DNA of 64,000 nucleotides, taken from the NCBI GenBank assembly GCA_948330435.1, contig CAOJBY010000019.1, positions 1 through 64,000 on the forward strand, given 5' to 3'. The notes beneath the pieces were generated by a model. It did no database searches and was not told the origin of the DNA. It worked only from the letters and a program-made list of their open reading frames with translations. The stretch comes from an uncultured Lachnoclostridium sp. (GTDB lineage: Bacteria > Bacillota > Clostridia > Lachnospirales > Lachnospiraceae). Positions 18,127 to 26,329 of this stretch are shown one piece after another. Every line of letters begins with the position of its first letter. The first letter of the stretch is position 1. The position numbers and the translations under genes are program-made.

Positions 18127-18886
18127 CCTCCTTATATGCCTTAGGTGCCCCCGCAAGAACCGAAACACCAGTTGCCAATTCCAAATCCTTTCCGTCCCAG
18201 CCTGTAATAACACCTCCGGCCTCTGTCAAAATCACAGAAGCTGCCGCATAATCCCAGACGCAAAGTCTGGGAGAAAGGTACGCCGCACTGCGTCCGCAGG
18301 CCACATAGCAGATGCTTAGAGCCGCCGATCCAATACTCCTCATATCCATACAAAGATGGGATAATTTCAGCAGACGTTCAAAGATCTCTTTTCGAATCTC
18401 CGGCGTATAAGGTGCCGTGTCCATGCAGAGAACCCCCTCTTTCAGGGAATGATCCAAAAAAGCCAGCGGCTTTCCATTGAGATATGCCCCTCCCCCTCTC
18501 CTGGCCGCAAACAATTCCTCCCGATAAGGATTGTAAACCACGCCAATCTCTACAATTCCCCATTCCGCCAGCCCCACGCAGATTCCGCAGACAGGAAATC
18601 CGCAGATAAAATTTGTAGTGCCGTCTATGGGATCAATAATAAACGTCTTCCCCTCTGCAATTTTTCCCTCAGAATATCCATCCTCTTCTCCTATAAACGC
18701 CGCATCCGGCACCAGGGCCGTAAGCTTTTTGATAAGAAAATTCTGAACCATGGAATCATATTTTGTGACAAAGTTGGCGGAACCCGCTTTTGCTTTCATC
18801 TCCCCCACAAAGGAGCAGGAACGTATGAGTTCCCCCGCCTCCCGCACCACCTGGCACATCTGTTCCAACAATACTTCCGTCTCCAT
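18068..18886 (-). CDS. Inositol monophosphatase family protein
   Basis: Mg2+-dependent sugar or inositol phosphate phosphatase family, 272 residues. Motifs include FIGEEDG near residue 66, the metal site PIDGTTNFICGFP at about 85-97, and WDYAAASVILTEAGG near residue 215. The last 16 or so residues (polar and Ser/Glu-rich) are encoded antisense to the end of the oxidoreductase gene and look like a recent C-terminal extension. GAGGAGG precedes the ATG. It lies 62 bases downstream of the AraC-type response regulator on the same strand and may be read with it. Confidence 0.9.
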   Translation of the reverse strand: METEVLLEQMCQVVREAGELIRSCSFVGEMKAKAGSANFVTKYDSMVQNFLIKKLTALVPDAAFIGEEDGYSEGKIAEGKTFIIDPIDGTTNFICGFPVCGICVGLAEWGIVEIGVVYNPYREELFAARRGGGAYLNGKPLAFLDHSLKEGVLCMDTAPYTPEIRKEIFERLLKLSHLCMDMRSIGSAALSICYVACGRSAAYLSPRLCVWDYAAASVILTEAGGVITGWDGKDLELATGVSVLAGAPKAYKEVMDSTCLESHSELQSHERS

Positions 18887-18948
18887 AAAATCCTCCTCTT
18901 TCTATATTCAATGTTGCACTTCTGCTTTCACCATGAGTCGGAAAGTCT

Positions 18949-19746
18949 CTACAAATGCCGCAGCATATGGTCTTCCGGCAGGGGATGCCCGTTTTTCAAC
19001 TCCATAGGCTTCATACCGGTCACCCTTTGAAATACACGGCTGAAATACTTAGAATCATTATAACCTATAGCATAGGCGATTTCATAGACCTTTTTATCCG
19101 TGTTCTGAAGATATTCCACAGCCGCCCGAATCCGATAAAAAGTCAGCATCTCCAAAAAAGTATAGCCTGTTCGATTTTTAAAGAGTTTGCCAAGATAACT
19201 ATCACTGATAAACAGAGCATCAGCCACGCTCTTTAAGGTCAGATTCTCCTGATACCTTTCTCTTAGAATTTCCTTTGCCCGATCCAGATATTTGTCCTGA
19301 ATATTCCGGACATCCATGGAGTATTCTTTCTCTTCCTCCTGATACTGGGCCAGCCTTTGATTCATCACACGCTTCCGGTGAACTCTCTGTGCCGCCTGCT
19401 CCATAACCGCCCGCAGTTCCTCGTCATCCACCGGCTTTAACAGGTATTCCTGAACCTCCAGATGGATCGCCTGCTTCACAAGGGCAAACTCATCATAGCC
19501 CGACAAAATAATATACTCACAAGTCACCCGCCCCCGCAGCTGCTCTATCATCTCTAAGCCGCTCATTTTAGGCATCTTTACATCTGTAATCACAACATCC
19601 GGTTTAAGCTCCAGGATTTTTTTCATCCCTGCCTCACCATCTGCCGCCTCGCCCACAACTTCCATTCCCCACTCCTGCCAGGGCGTTGTCAGACGCAGTC
19701 CCTCACGAATCAGTTCTTCATCCTCTACTAAAAGCACCCTTATCAT
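18949..19746 (-). CDS. Response regulator, YesN type (receiver plus AraC DNA-binding domain)
   Basis: 265 residues. The receiver domain (about 1-120) has the acidic pair in VEDEE, phospho-acceptor Asp in DVVITDVKMPKMSG, LSGYDEF and the Lys of YLLKPVDDEE. After a helical linker comes a two-HTH AraC domain (about 160-262; SVADALFISDSYLGKLFK and IAYAIGYNDSKYFSRVF). It starts 16 bases after the histidine kinase with AAGGAGGGGG upstream. The pair follows an ABC importer and probably regulates it. Confidence 0.93.
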   Translation of the reverse strand: MIRVLLVEDEELIREGLRLTTPWQEWGMEVVGEAADGEAGMKKILELKPDVVITDVKMPKMSGLEMIEQLRGRVTCEYIILSGYDEFALVKQAIHLEVQEYLLKPVDDEELRAVMEQAAQRVHRKRVMNQRLAQYQEEEKEYSMDVRNIQDKYLDRAKEILRERYQENLTLKSVADALFISDSYLGKLFKNRTGYTFLEMLTFYRIRAAVEYLQNTDKKVYEIAYAIGYNDSKYFSRVFQRVTGMKPMELKNGHPLPEDHMLRHL

Positions 19747-19762
19747 CTATTCCCCCTCCTTA

Positions 19763-21496
19763 TTAGAGGCAGTCCGCTCGCAAAACCAGGGTTACCACAG
19801 TCCCCCTGCCGGGATGACTTTCTACCTTAAGGCCGCAGCTTTCATCCCCAAAAAGTCTTGCCCGGCGTTGTACATTATTCAAACCAATATGATGCATTCC
19901 CTCCTGCTTAAATTCCAACACATGCTCCAACTCCTGTTCACTCATGCCGATTCCGTCGTCCTCAATCCGAAATACCACAAAGCCACTTCCGGACACCGGA
20001 TCTCCCTCCCTTTGTCTGCGTTTTCCAACAATCCGAATCCGGCAGGTTTCCGTTGTGCCGGCAAATCCGTGAACAATCGCATTTTCTACTATAGGCTGCA
20101 GTATCAGCTTAGGTATATAAAGCCCCATCAGTTCCTCTTCTATATCCACTTCCAAAGAAAGCCTTTCTCCATAATGCTTTTTCTGGATCTCCACAAAAGA
20201 GTAAATGATCTCCATCTCATAAGAGATCTCTACCAAATCGCTTTTGGTATTCATAATCCTGCGAAGCACTCTTCCCAAATGTACCGTGATGCTCACTATT
20301 TCCTGGTTTTTTCCAAGCTTTGCATTCCATTTAATCAAGTCCAGAGTATTATACAGGAAATGAGGATTCATCTGAAGACTTAAAGACCGTGTCTCCGCAA
20401 TCCAAAGGCTGTGCTTCTCCTCCTCGATTCTCTCCATCAGTTCTTTCACACGTTTTGTCATAGAGTCAAAAGCTTTCCCAAGCTGCCCGATCTCATCCGC
20501 CCGTTCAAAGTTCAGTCGCACGGACAGATCTCCCTCTTCCACCTTTCCCATGGTTTCAATCATTTCCTCAATAGGATCACTGACAGACTTGGCCAGTCGG
20601 CGGGAGAAAATAAGTGCCAGCAGAATGCTTACCAGCACTCCGACCGCCATAGCCCACAGCAGGGGCTTCATAATCACGGAAAGAGTTCCGGATGGTATCT
20701 CCTGCATCATGGTAAGCCCTGTCTGTTCACTGCGACTAAAGGCATAATTATTCTCTGTAATCCCCTCCATCTCCTGCGTTTCCCTGCAAAAACCGTAATC
20801 TCCGGCTTTGCCAAGTCCCTCAAAAGCCGTTCCCCCTGAGTGATAAATGACGGAAGCATTTTTATTGACAATCAGGGTATTGGTGTTGTACTGATCCGAA
20901 CATTCAATCACAATGGCATCCAACGCACTTCTCGGTATCTCTACCAGCAGATACCCCAGAATCTCCCCCTCCCCATTACGGCAGGCTTTCGCCATGCAAA
21001 GACGATCCTCCGAGCTTAAAAAGGCATCCTTTGCCATTGCATAGAGGGCCACCTCCTTAGAAAGGCTTGCCTTTCGGAAGATGCCCCAATTGGGAAATTC
21101 TTTATTCAAATGAATTCCGTCCTTGGAAGTGGAGATACACTTTTGATCTGACATGCGGATTGCACTGATGGTAATTCTCTGTGCATAGCTGTTCCTCAGC
21201 ATGTAAAGTTCCTGTATCAGGGCATTTTCATCCTGAGGATCTCCTCTCATAAAAGAGCCCACCCCATCGTTGGAATCCAGTTCCTGAATCATCTCCCGAT
21301 AATTCTGAAGCGTACTATCCACAGTTACCCGGATGCGTTCTGCGGTTACCTGACACGCCTCTTTTAGATTGGTCTGATACAGGCCGTAAAAGACACCTCC
21401 CGTCACAAACCCCATCAACAGGACAAATACCAGGCAAACCGCAAACATAGATGTAAAGATCCGGTAAAAATAACTTTCTTTAATCTTCTTATGCAT
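19763..21496 (-). CDS. Sensor histidine kinase, YesM type
   Basis: 577-residue membrane kinase. It has an N-terminal helix (about 14-36), an extracellular sensing domain (about 37-270), a second helix (about 275-297), a HAMP domain, the His_kinase domain with phospho-acceptor His in SLQMNPHFLYNTLDLIKW, and an HATPase domain with N-box LILQPIVENAIVHGF and G-boxes DDGIGMS and GIGL-like HHIGLNNV. It follows the permease gene by 13 bases. Layout and partner place it in the YesMN family that senses extracellular carbohydrates or related solutes. Confidence 0.93.
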   Translation of the reverse strand: MHKKIKESYFYRIFTSMFAVCLVFVLLMGFVTGGVFYGLYQTNLKEACQVTAERIRVTVDSTLQNYREMIQELDSNDGVGSFMRGDPQDENALIQELYMLRNSYAQRITISAIRMSDQKCISTSKDGIHLNKEFPNWGIFRKASLSKEVALYAMAKDAFLSSEDRLCMAKACRNGEGEILGYLLVEIPRSALDAIVIECSDQYNTNTLIVNKNASVIYHSGGTAFEGLGKAGDYGFCRETQEMEGITENNYAFSRSEQTGLTMMQEIPSGTLSVIMKPLLWAMAVGVLVSILLALIFSRRLAKSVSDPIEEMIETMGKVEEGDLSVRLNFERADEIGQLGKAFDSMTKRVKELMERIEEEKHSLWIAETRSLSLQMNPHFLYNTLDLIKWNAKLGKNQEIVSITVHLGRVLRRIMNTKSDLVEISYEMEIIYSFVEIQKKHYGERLSLEVDIEEELMGLYIPKLILQPIVENAIVHGFAGTTETCRIRIVGKRRQREGDPVSGSGFVVFRIEDDGIGMSEQELEHVLEFKQEGMHHIGLNNVQRRARLFGDESCGLKVESHPGRGTVVTLVLRADCL

Positions 21497-21509
21497 ATCT
21501 CATTCTCTT

Positions 21510-23189
21510 CTAAACAACGCTCTTTCCGCCGGAGATCTTATGGAATACCAGCAGGCAGATAATGGTCGCCAGAGTCAGAATTGTGGACAGGGCAGCCGCC
21601 TGACCGTAAGCATCATTATTTACACAGTTAAAAATCGCAACCGGAATAGTCACTGTCTTTCCGGTATATAAAATCAAAGTGGCACTCAGTGTATTGATTA
21701 CACTGATTAGACTTAATACCGCTCCGGAAATGACCCCGGGAATCATCAACGGCACCGTCGTTTTAAAGAAAGTCTTCATAGGCGGTACGCTTAAGCTAAT
21801 AGACGCTTCCTCTACGGATTTGTCAATCTGGTACAAAATACCCACGCTGGAACGCATGGTGTATGGCAGTTTCCGAATAACAAAGGACAATATGATTATC
21901 CACATGCTTCCCGTCAAAACTATCGGACCCTGATTGAAAGATACCGTGAGGCAAATACCGAGAACCGCTCCCGGAATCACGTAAGGGAACATCAAAAGCA
22001 GGTCAATGAGGTTTGCCGTAAATCCCTTTCTCCTTACGATCAGATAGGAACCTAAAAGTCCCAGGAACACAATAATCGCCAGGGCAATGAAGCCATAGAG
22101 GAACGTATTGGTAATACTCTGCCCCAGCTTGTTTACCACATTTCGATAGCTGTCCAGGCTAAATCCAGGCACAAAGATTGGTCCGTTCGTTTTCAGAAAT
22201 GACTGGATGGTTACCGTAATCTGCGGGAGCACGGACAGAAAGGATACGAAAAATACCACTGCCGTCGCCAGAAGCTTTTTTGCCCTGGGAAGCTCTACTA
22301 CCTTAGGTGGCCGCAGACTGGTCATATTATAACTCTTGCTGTCCACAAAACGCTTCTGAACAAAGAGCACCGCCAGAGCAATCACAATGATAATAACGCT
22401 CAGTGCACTTGCAAAGCTGGTATCTGTTCCCACCTCATTCAAAAATTCTTTGTATATAATAACAGGAAGAGTATTGTAGCCCTCGCCAATCAGCCGGGGC
22501 GTACCGAAGTCCGCCAAAGCCGTCATGAAAACCATCAGGGCAGCGGAAAGTATGGTGGGCGTTATCACCGGGAAAGTTATCTTAAGGATTCTCTGAATTC
22601 CGGACACACCCAGATTTTCACTGGCCTCCTCCAAAGATGCATCAATACTGCCAAGAGCACCGGACACATAGAGGTATACCATGGGATACAGCTTTAAGGT
22701 AAACACCAGTACAATCCCCTTAAAGCCATAGATCTCCCCCATCTGAATCCCTACAGAAGCCAGCAGCTTGGTAATAAAGCCTGCCCGCCCAAGCAGTGTA
22801 ATCCATGCATAGGCTCCGATAAAAGGCGGAGAAAGCATGGACAGCACTACCATTACATAGATCATCCTTTTTAGATACAGATTAAACCGGGTTCCGATAT
22901 ATGCCAGGGGAACACCCAGACACGTTGCAAGAATCGTGACCACAGTACTAATCACCAGACTGTTTCTCAATGCTTCTTTATAATAACGCTTTTGAAAGAA
23001 TTTCAAATAATTTTCCAAGGTAAAGGCATTGGTCTCGCCGTTGTGGAAACTCTGAATAATCAAATTTAAAAACGGATACACAATAAACAGCAGACATACG
23101 ATCAGGATCAAAAGGCTGACAATGGTCCAAAAGTTGAATTTATCCATATGAAAGTGCTCATACAGTTTTTTCTTATTTGCTTTTTCCAT
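21510..23189 (-). CDS. ABC transporter permease, fused two-domain FbpB type
   Basis: 559-residue inner membrane protein with about twelve helices forming two MetI-like permease domains in one chain. The EAA loops SLEEASENLGVSGIQRILKI (near 195) and SVEEASISLSVPPMKTFFKT (near 465) dock the ATPase. This fused form is typical of the Fe(III)/sugar-phosphate/phosphonate importer class. ATG at 23189 is chosen, with AAAGGAG upstream; an ATG 17 codons earlier lies inside the ATPase gene. It follows the ATPase and precedes the sensor kinase. Confidence 0.92.
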   Translation of the reverse strand: MEKANKKKLYEHFHMDKFNFWTIVSLLILIVCLLFIVYPFLNLIIQSFHNGETNAFTLENYLKFFQKRYYKEALRNSLVISTVVTILATCLGVPLAYIGTRFNLYLKRMIYVMVVLSMLSPPFIGAYAWITLLGRAGFITKLLASVGIQMGEIYGFKGIVLVFTLKLYPMVYLYVSGALGSIDASLEEASENLGVSGIQRILKITFPVITPTILSAALMVFMTALADFGTPRLIGEGYNTLPVIIYKEFLNEVGTDTSFASALSVIIIVIALAVLFVQKRFVDSKSYNMTSLRPPKVVELPRAKKLLATAVVFFVSFLSVLPQITVTIQSFLKTNGPIFVPGFSLDSYRNVVNKLGQSITNTFLYGFIALAIIVFLGLLGSYLIVRRKGFTANLIDLLLMFPYVIPGAVLGICLTVSFNQGPIVLTGSMWIIILSFVIRKLPYTMRSSVGILYQIDKSVEEASISLSVPPMKTFFKTTVPLMIPGVISGAVLSLISVINTLSATLILYTGKTVTIPVAIFNCVNNDAYGQAAALSTILTLATIICLLVFHKISGGKSVV

Positions 23190-23205
23190 CTGAGACTCCT
23201 TTCCC

Positions 23206-24279
23206 TTAAACCATAAGTGATTTCTCTGTCTGTGCATCAAAAATACAGATCCTGTTTTCCATCAGGTTCAGACTGACCCGATCTCCGGCTTTTCGAACCG
23301 TATCCATGCGATCCGTATATTCATTGATTTCAATGATTTGGTTATTTTCCAGCTGAATCTCATAGTTCATAAAGTCTCCCAGGAAAGTGGCAAGTGTAAT
23401 CGTTCCCAGAAGTTCTCCCTCTTTTGGCTCATCCAAAAGAACGTATTCCGGACGAATGGAAACTTTCACCCTTCCCTCAAAGTCCTTTTTCATGGGAAGT
23501 TCAAGCTTTTTCTTCCCAAGTATGGTGACCGTCCCATCTTTTGCCGTTCCGTCCAGAAAACTGGAGGTTCCAATAAAATTGGCCACAAACATATTGGAAG
23601 GCTTTGTATATATCTCTTTCGGCTCTCCCACCTGTTCCACGGTTCCATCATGGATAACCGCAATTCGATCTGAGATAGACAGGGCCTCTTCCTGATCGTG
23701 GGTTACATAGATGGTAGTAATATTCAATTGCTTCTGGATCTTTTTGATTCCCGTACGCATGGTAACACGCAGCTTTGCATCCAGGTTGCATAAAGGCTCA
23801 TCCATAAGAAGCACATCCGGATGAATCACAATTGCACGGGCCAATGCAACTCTCTGCTGCTGTCCTCCGGAAAGCTGACTGGGCATCCGATCTTTCAGTT
23901 CGTCAATCTGCATCATCTTCATGGCTTCCATGGTGCGATCTTCCAGCTCCCGGCCTTTGATCTTCCGGGCTTTCAGGCCATAAGCCACATTATCCTTTAC
24001 CGTCATATGGGGAAAGATCGCATAATTCTGGAATACCATTCCGATGTTACGCTTATCCGCAGGAATATGGTTGATGACTTTCTCATTGAAATAAATGGCT
24101 CCCTCATCAATAGGGTTAAAGCCGGCAATCATTCGAAGCAATGTGGTTTTCCCGCAGCCCGAGGGCCCCAGGAGGGTGAAGAACTCTCCCTCATTGATAT
24201 CCAAATTGATATGATCACATGCCTTAAAGCTTCCATATACTTTTGTAGCATCTACAATTTTAACTCTCTGACTACTCAT
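23206..24279 (-). CDS. ABC transporter ATP-binding protein, FbpC/PotA type
   Basis: 357-residue ATPase with Walker A GPSGCGKTT at about 38-46, Q-loop FQNYAIFPH, signature LSGGQQQR, Walker B LLMDEPLCNLD and H-loop VTHDQEEAL. A C-terminal TOBE-type regulatory domain occupies about 240-350. AGGAGG lies 4-5 bases before the ATG. Immediately upstream lies palindromic element A, and before that a hairpin at the end of the binding protein gene, so expression may be stepped down relative to the binding protein. Confidence 0.94.
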   Translation of the reverse strand: MSSQRVKIVDATKVYGSFKACDHINLDINEGEFFTLLGPSGCGKTTLLRMIAGFNPIDEGAIYFNEKVINHIPADKRNIGMVFQNYAIFPHMTVKDNVAYGLKARKIKGRELEDRTMEAMKMMQIDELKDRMPSQLSGGQQQRVALARAIVIHPDVLLMDEPLCNLDAKLRVTMRTGIKKIQKQLNITTIYVTHDQEEALSISDRIAVIHDGTVEQVGEPKEIYTKPSNMFVANFIGTSSFLDGTAKDGTVTILGKKKLELPMKKDFEGRVKVSIRPEYVLLDEPKEGELLGTITLATFLGDFMNYEIQLENNQIIEINEYTDRMDTVRKAGDRVSLNLMENRICIFDAQTEKSLMV

Positions 24280-24294
24280 TTTTCCTCCTATTAC

Positions 24295-24407
24295 AAGTTC
24301 CGTAATATCCCATCAATACACCCCGATCTAAATCAATTCCCAGCCGCAGATGCATGCGTCTGTAAATTGATTTGTGCATTGATGGGATATTACTGATTTA
24401 AAGTTGC
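24295..24407 (-). repeat. Nested palindromic leader element, copy A
   Basis: The outer stem GTAATATCCCATCAAT (24302-24317) pairs perfectly with 24378-24393. An inner stem AAATCAATT (24330-24338) pairs with 24365-24373. A central hairpin CAGATGCATGCGTCTG spans 24347-24362. Ends carry AAGTTCC (24295-24301) and AAGTTGC (24401-24407) as direct repeats. On the gene strand the element ends ten or so bases before the AGGAGG of the ATPase gene. The core CCAGCC...GTCTGTAAAT is shared with copy B. Confidence 0.85.
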
Positions 24408-24422
24408 TACGCAACAGTACTA

Positions 24423-24449
24423 AAGGGGCAGCGACAGACGCCACCCCTT
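24423..24449 (-). terminator. Hairpin after the binding protein gene
   Basis: AAGGGG (24423-24428) pairs with CCCCTT (24444-24449), with a short inner GCG/CGC stem. On the minus strand it is followed by TTTAG, a weak U-run. It probably acts as a partial terminator or 3' protecting stem, letting the binding protein be made in excess of the transporter core. Confidence 0.5.
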
Positions 24450-24465
24450 CCAACCTCAAGACTTT

Positions 24466-25554
24466 TTATCTTGTGATATAATCATTCCATGTATCATTGA
24501 ACTCTTCTGTGTGGGAAGATGTCCAGTCAATATCCATTTCTACAAAGGCAATGTTCTCCCATGCTTCCATGGTGTCCGGATCTGCAACGTCCGTGCGAAC
24601 GGAACGGCGGTTCAGTGCTCCAAGCTGAGACTGCACTTCCTTACTGCTCAGATAGTCAATAAACATCTGTGCACTCTTGGGGTTCTTGCAGTCCTTAACA
24701 ATTCCGCAGCCAGAGGGACTGGAAGACGTACCCTCGCTGGGGTATACGATTGCAATGCTTGCACCTGACTCCATATATCTGAGGGCTGCTTCCTCATAGG
24801 TCAGTCCAATCAGATACTCCCCGTCGGCAACTCCCTTGTACACGCCTGAAGAAGAACTGATAACCTTGCCATCCATATTCTCAACTAACTTTTCTACAAA
24901 CTCATAACCCTCTCCGTCTGTACCGTAGGCCAGGATGATAGACATAATGCAGGCAAATGCAGAAGAGGATGATGTAGGATCTGCACATGCGATCTTTCCT
25001 TTATATTTTTCGTCCAAGAGGTCTCCCCAACTTGTGGGAGCTTCATTTTCCGGAATCAATTCCGTGTTGTAAACCATAACCATGGGGCCCATGTCAAAGC
25101 CGGTGTAGTATCCGTTGGGATCCAGAGCCTCAGGCTTTAAGCTTGCTTCCTCTGAACTGGTGTAGGGCTGAAGCAAATCCTGATTTGCCCGATATGTATC
25201 AATTACACCGCCCCACACAACGTCTGCCTGGGGATTGCCCGCCTCTGCCTTAATACGTGCGAATAGAGAAGAGGTTCCATCCTGTACCAGACTTACCTTG
25301 ATGCCTGTCTGTTCCTCAAATTCCTGAATGATAGGATCTGCCCACTCGGTAGAATTAGAGTAATACAAGGTCAGTTCTCCCGTATCGGCAAGTTCACCTG
25401 AACTTTCCGCTTCTTCCGTCCCTCCCGTCTCTTCCGGAGCCTCCGCTTCGCCGCTCTCAGCCGGTTCGGCTGCCGGTGCTTCTTTACTGCCGCAGGCAGC
25501 AAGAGAGGTCATTGCTACAACCAGTGCCATTACAATTGCTATTTTTCTTTTCAT
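24466..25554 (-). CDS. ABC transporter substrate-binding lipoprotein
   Basis: 362-residue lipoprotein with a signal ending in SLAAC (Cys21), a Glu/Ala-rich linker to about residue 60, then a periplasmic-binding-protein fold (TLYYSNSTEW, QADVVWGGVIDTYRA, GPMVMVYNTELI). It belongs to the group containing Fe(III), hexose-phosphate (AfuA) and 2-aminoethylphosphonate binders. I do not see the adjacent Tyr-Tyr iron ligands of FbpA near the C-terminal domain, so an organic substrate is at least as likely. ATG at 25554 has GGAGGG upstream; an ATG five codons earlier precedes that site. It is the first gene of the importer and sensor unit. Confidence 0.9.
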   Translation of the reverse strand: MKRKIAIVMALVVAMTSLAACGSKEAPAAEPAESGEAEAPEETGGTEEAESSGELADTGELTLYYSNSTEWADPIIQEFEEQTGIKVSLVQDGTSSLFARIKAEAGNPQADVVWGGVIDTYRANQDLLQPYTSSEEASLKPEALDPNGYYTGFDMGPMVMVYNTELIPENEAPTSWGDLLDEKYKGKIACADPTSSSSAFACIMSIILAYGTDGEGYEFVEKLVENMDGKVISSSSGVYKGVADGEYLIGLTYEEAALRYMESGASIAIVYPSEGTSSSPSGCGIVKDCKNPKSAQMFIDYLSSKEVQSQLGALNRRSVRTDVADPDTMEAWENIAFVEMDIDWTSSHTEEFNDTWNDYITR

Positions 25555-25619
25555 GCTTCTTCCCTCCATTTTAATTTTTTCTTATTGAACTATTAATGTT
25601 CCATAAGATATACTTAACC

Positions 25620-25642
25620 GGTTGCCCGAAGCCGCCCGGCAT
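25620..25642. other. GC-rich patch in the AT-rich gap upstream of the binding protein gene
   Basis: The 490-base gap 25555-26044 is mostly AT-rich. This 23-base stretch of G and C with self-complementary GCCCG/CGGGC segments stands out, 66 bases upstream of the binding protein start. It may be an operator or leader stem. I see no gene between 25555 and the csp promoter. Confidence 0.3.
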
Positions 25643-25872
25643 GTATACACTTTTCCTTTCTTTTGTACTATTTGACATATATTTTCATATCGCTTTTATT
25701 TATTATCGTCATTTTATTTATAATTTACTATTATTTTACCTCTTTTTTATGCATTTTACAGTAAGACAAAACAGCAAAAAAGTGTGGCAAAACGGCAATC
25801 CTCTTTTCAATGGAGTTTTTTGGGAAAAAATCAAATTTCTAACAAATTCCCACAAAATCCCATTGTTTTTGC

Positions 25873-25901
25873 TTGACATTTGGGCCGAGATAGGCTAGTA
25901 T
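25873..25901 (+). promoter_or_regulatory. Sigma-A promoter of the cold shock gene
   Basis: TTGACA (25873-25878) and TAGTAT (25896-25901) are separated by 17 bases. The predicted transcript has a leader of roughly 135 bases before the cold shock start codon. Confidence 0.75.
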
Positions 25902-25940
25902 AAGTGGTGCATTGAAGTATATTTTTGATGAATTTGATTC

Positions 25941-25994
25941 ACATGTTTTGTAGGTCATCATTCTATGCATGATGCTTACAAAACATGTTTTTTT
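25941..25994 (+). promoter_or_regulatory. Terminator-like hairpin inside the cold shock leader
   Basis: ACATGTTTTGTA (25941-25952) pairs perfectly with TACAAAACATGT (25977-25988). An inner TCATCAT/ATGATG stem extends it, and seven T follow (25988-25994). It lies between the promoter and the start codon, so it can stop transcription early unless remodelled. Long structured leaders are known to control cold shock genes by temperature. Confidence 0.65.
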
Positions 25995-26044
25995 ATCTCG
26001 GAGAAGATATGCGGAATAGTACTTAAATTAGGAGGTATCTTTTA

Positions 26045-26251
26045 ATGAACAAAGGTACAGTAAAATGGTTCAACGGCACAAAAGGATATGGTTTCATTAC
26101 CAACTCCGAGACTGGCGAGGACGTATTCGTACACTTCTCCGGCATTGTGGCCGAGGGATTCAAGACACTGGAAGAGGGGCAGTCCGTAACTTTTGACATC
26201 ACGGAGGGCAATCGTGGACCCCAGGCAACCAATGTAGTCGTTGTAGCTTAA
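26045..26251 (+). CDS. csp: Cold shock protein, CspA family
   Basis: 68-residue single-stranded nucleic acid chaperone with the cold shock fold. RNP1 is KGYGFIT (about 13-19) and RNP2 is VFVHFS (about 27-32). The start MNKGTVKWFNGTKGYG is typical, and TAGGAGG lies upstream. It forms a single-gene unit with its own promoter, structured leader and terminator. Such proteins melt mRNA structure, and many control their own leader. Confidence 0.96.
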   Translation: MNKGTVKWFNGTKGYGFITNSETGEDVFVHFSGIVAEGFKTLEEGQSVTFDITEGNRGPQATNVVVVA

Positions 26252-26261
26252 GTTTCACAAA

Positions 26262-26314
26262 AGAAAGGGGCTGTCGGAAAAGTCGGTTGACTTATTTCCC
26301 GGCAGCCTCTTTCT
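26262..26314. terminator. Intrinsic terminator shared by csp and the convergent lipoprotein gene
   Basis: AGAAAGGGGCTGTCGG (26262-26277) pairs with CCGGCAGCCTCTTTCT (26299-26314) with two mismatches. T-rich sequence follows on both strands. Confidence 0.75.
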
Positions 26315-26329
26315 TTGTATCATTGTTTT

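Noticed and set aside
24466..25554. Naming the binding protein an iron(III) binder
   Set aside because: The obvious double-tyrosine ligand is not seen and the family includes sugar phosphate and phosphonate binders.
25596..25898. 100-codon open frame in the gap before csp
   Set aside because: No ribosome binding site, AT-driven Phe/Tyr/Leu-rich composition, and it overlaps the csp promoter.
25929..25973. Short upstream reading frame in the csp leader
   Set aside because: No Shine-Dalgarno sequence before its ATG, and it overlaps the hairpin; structure explains the region better.
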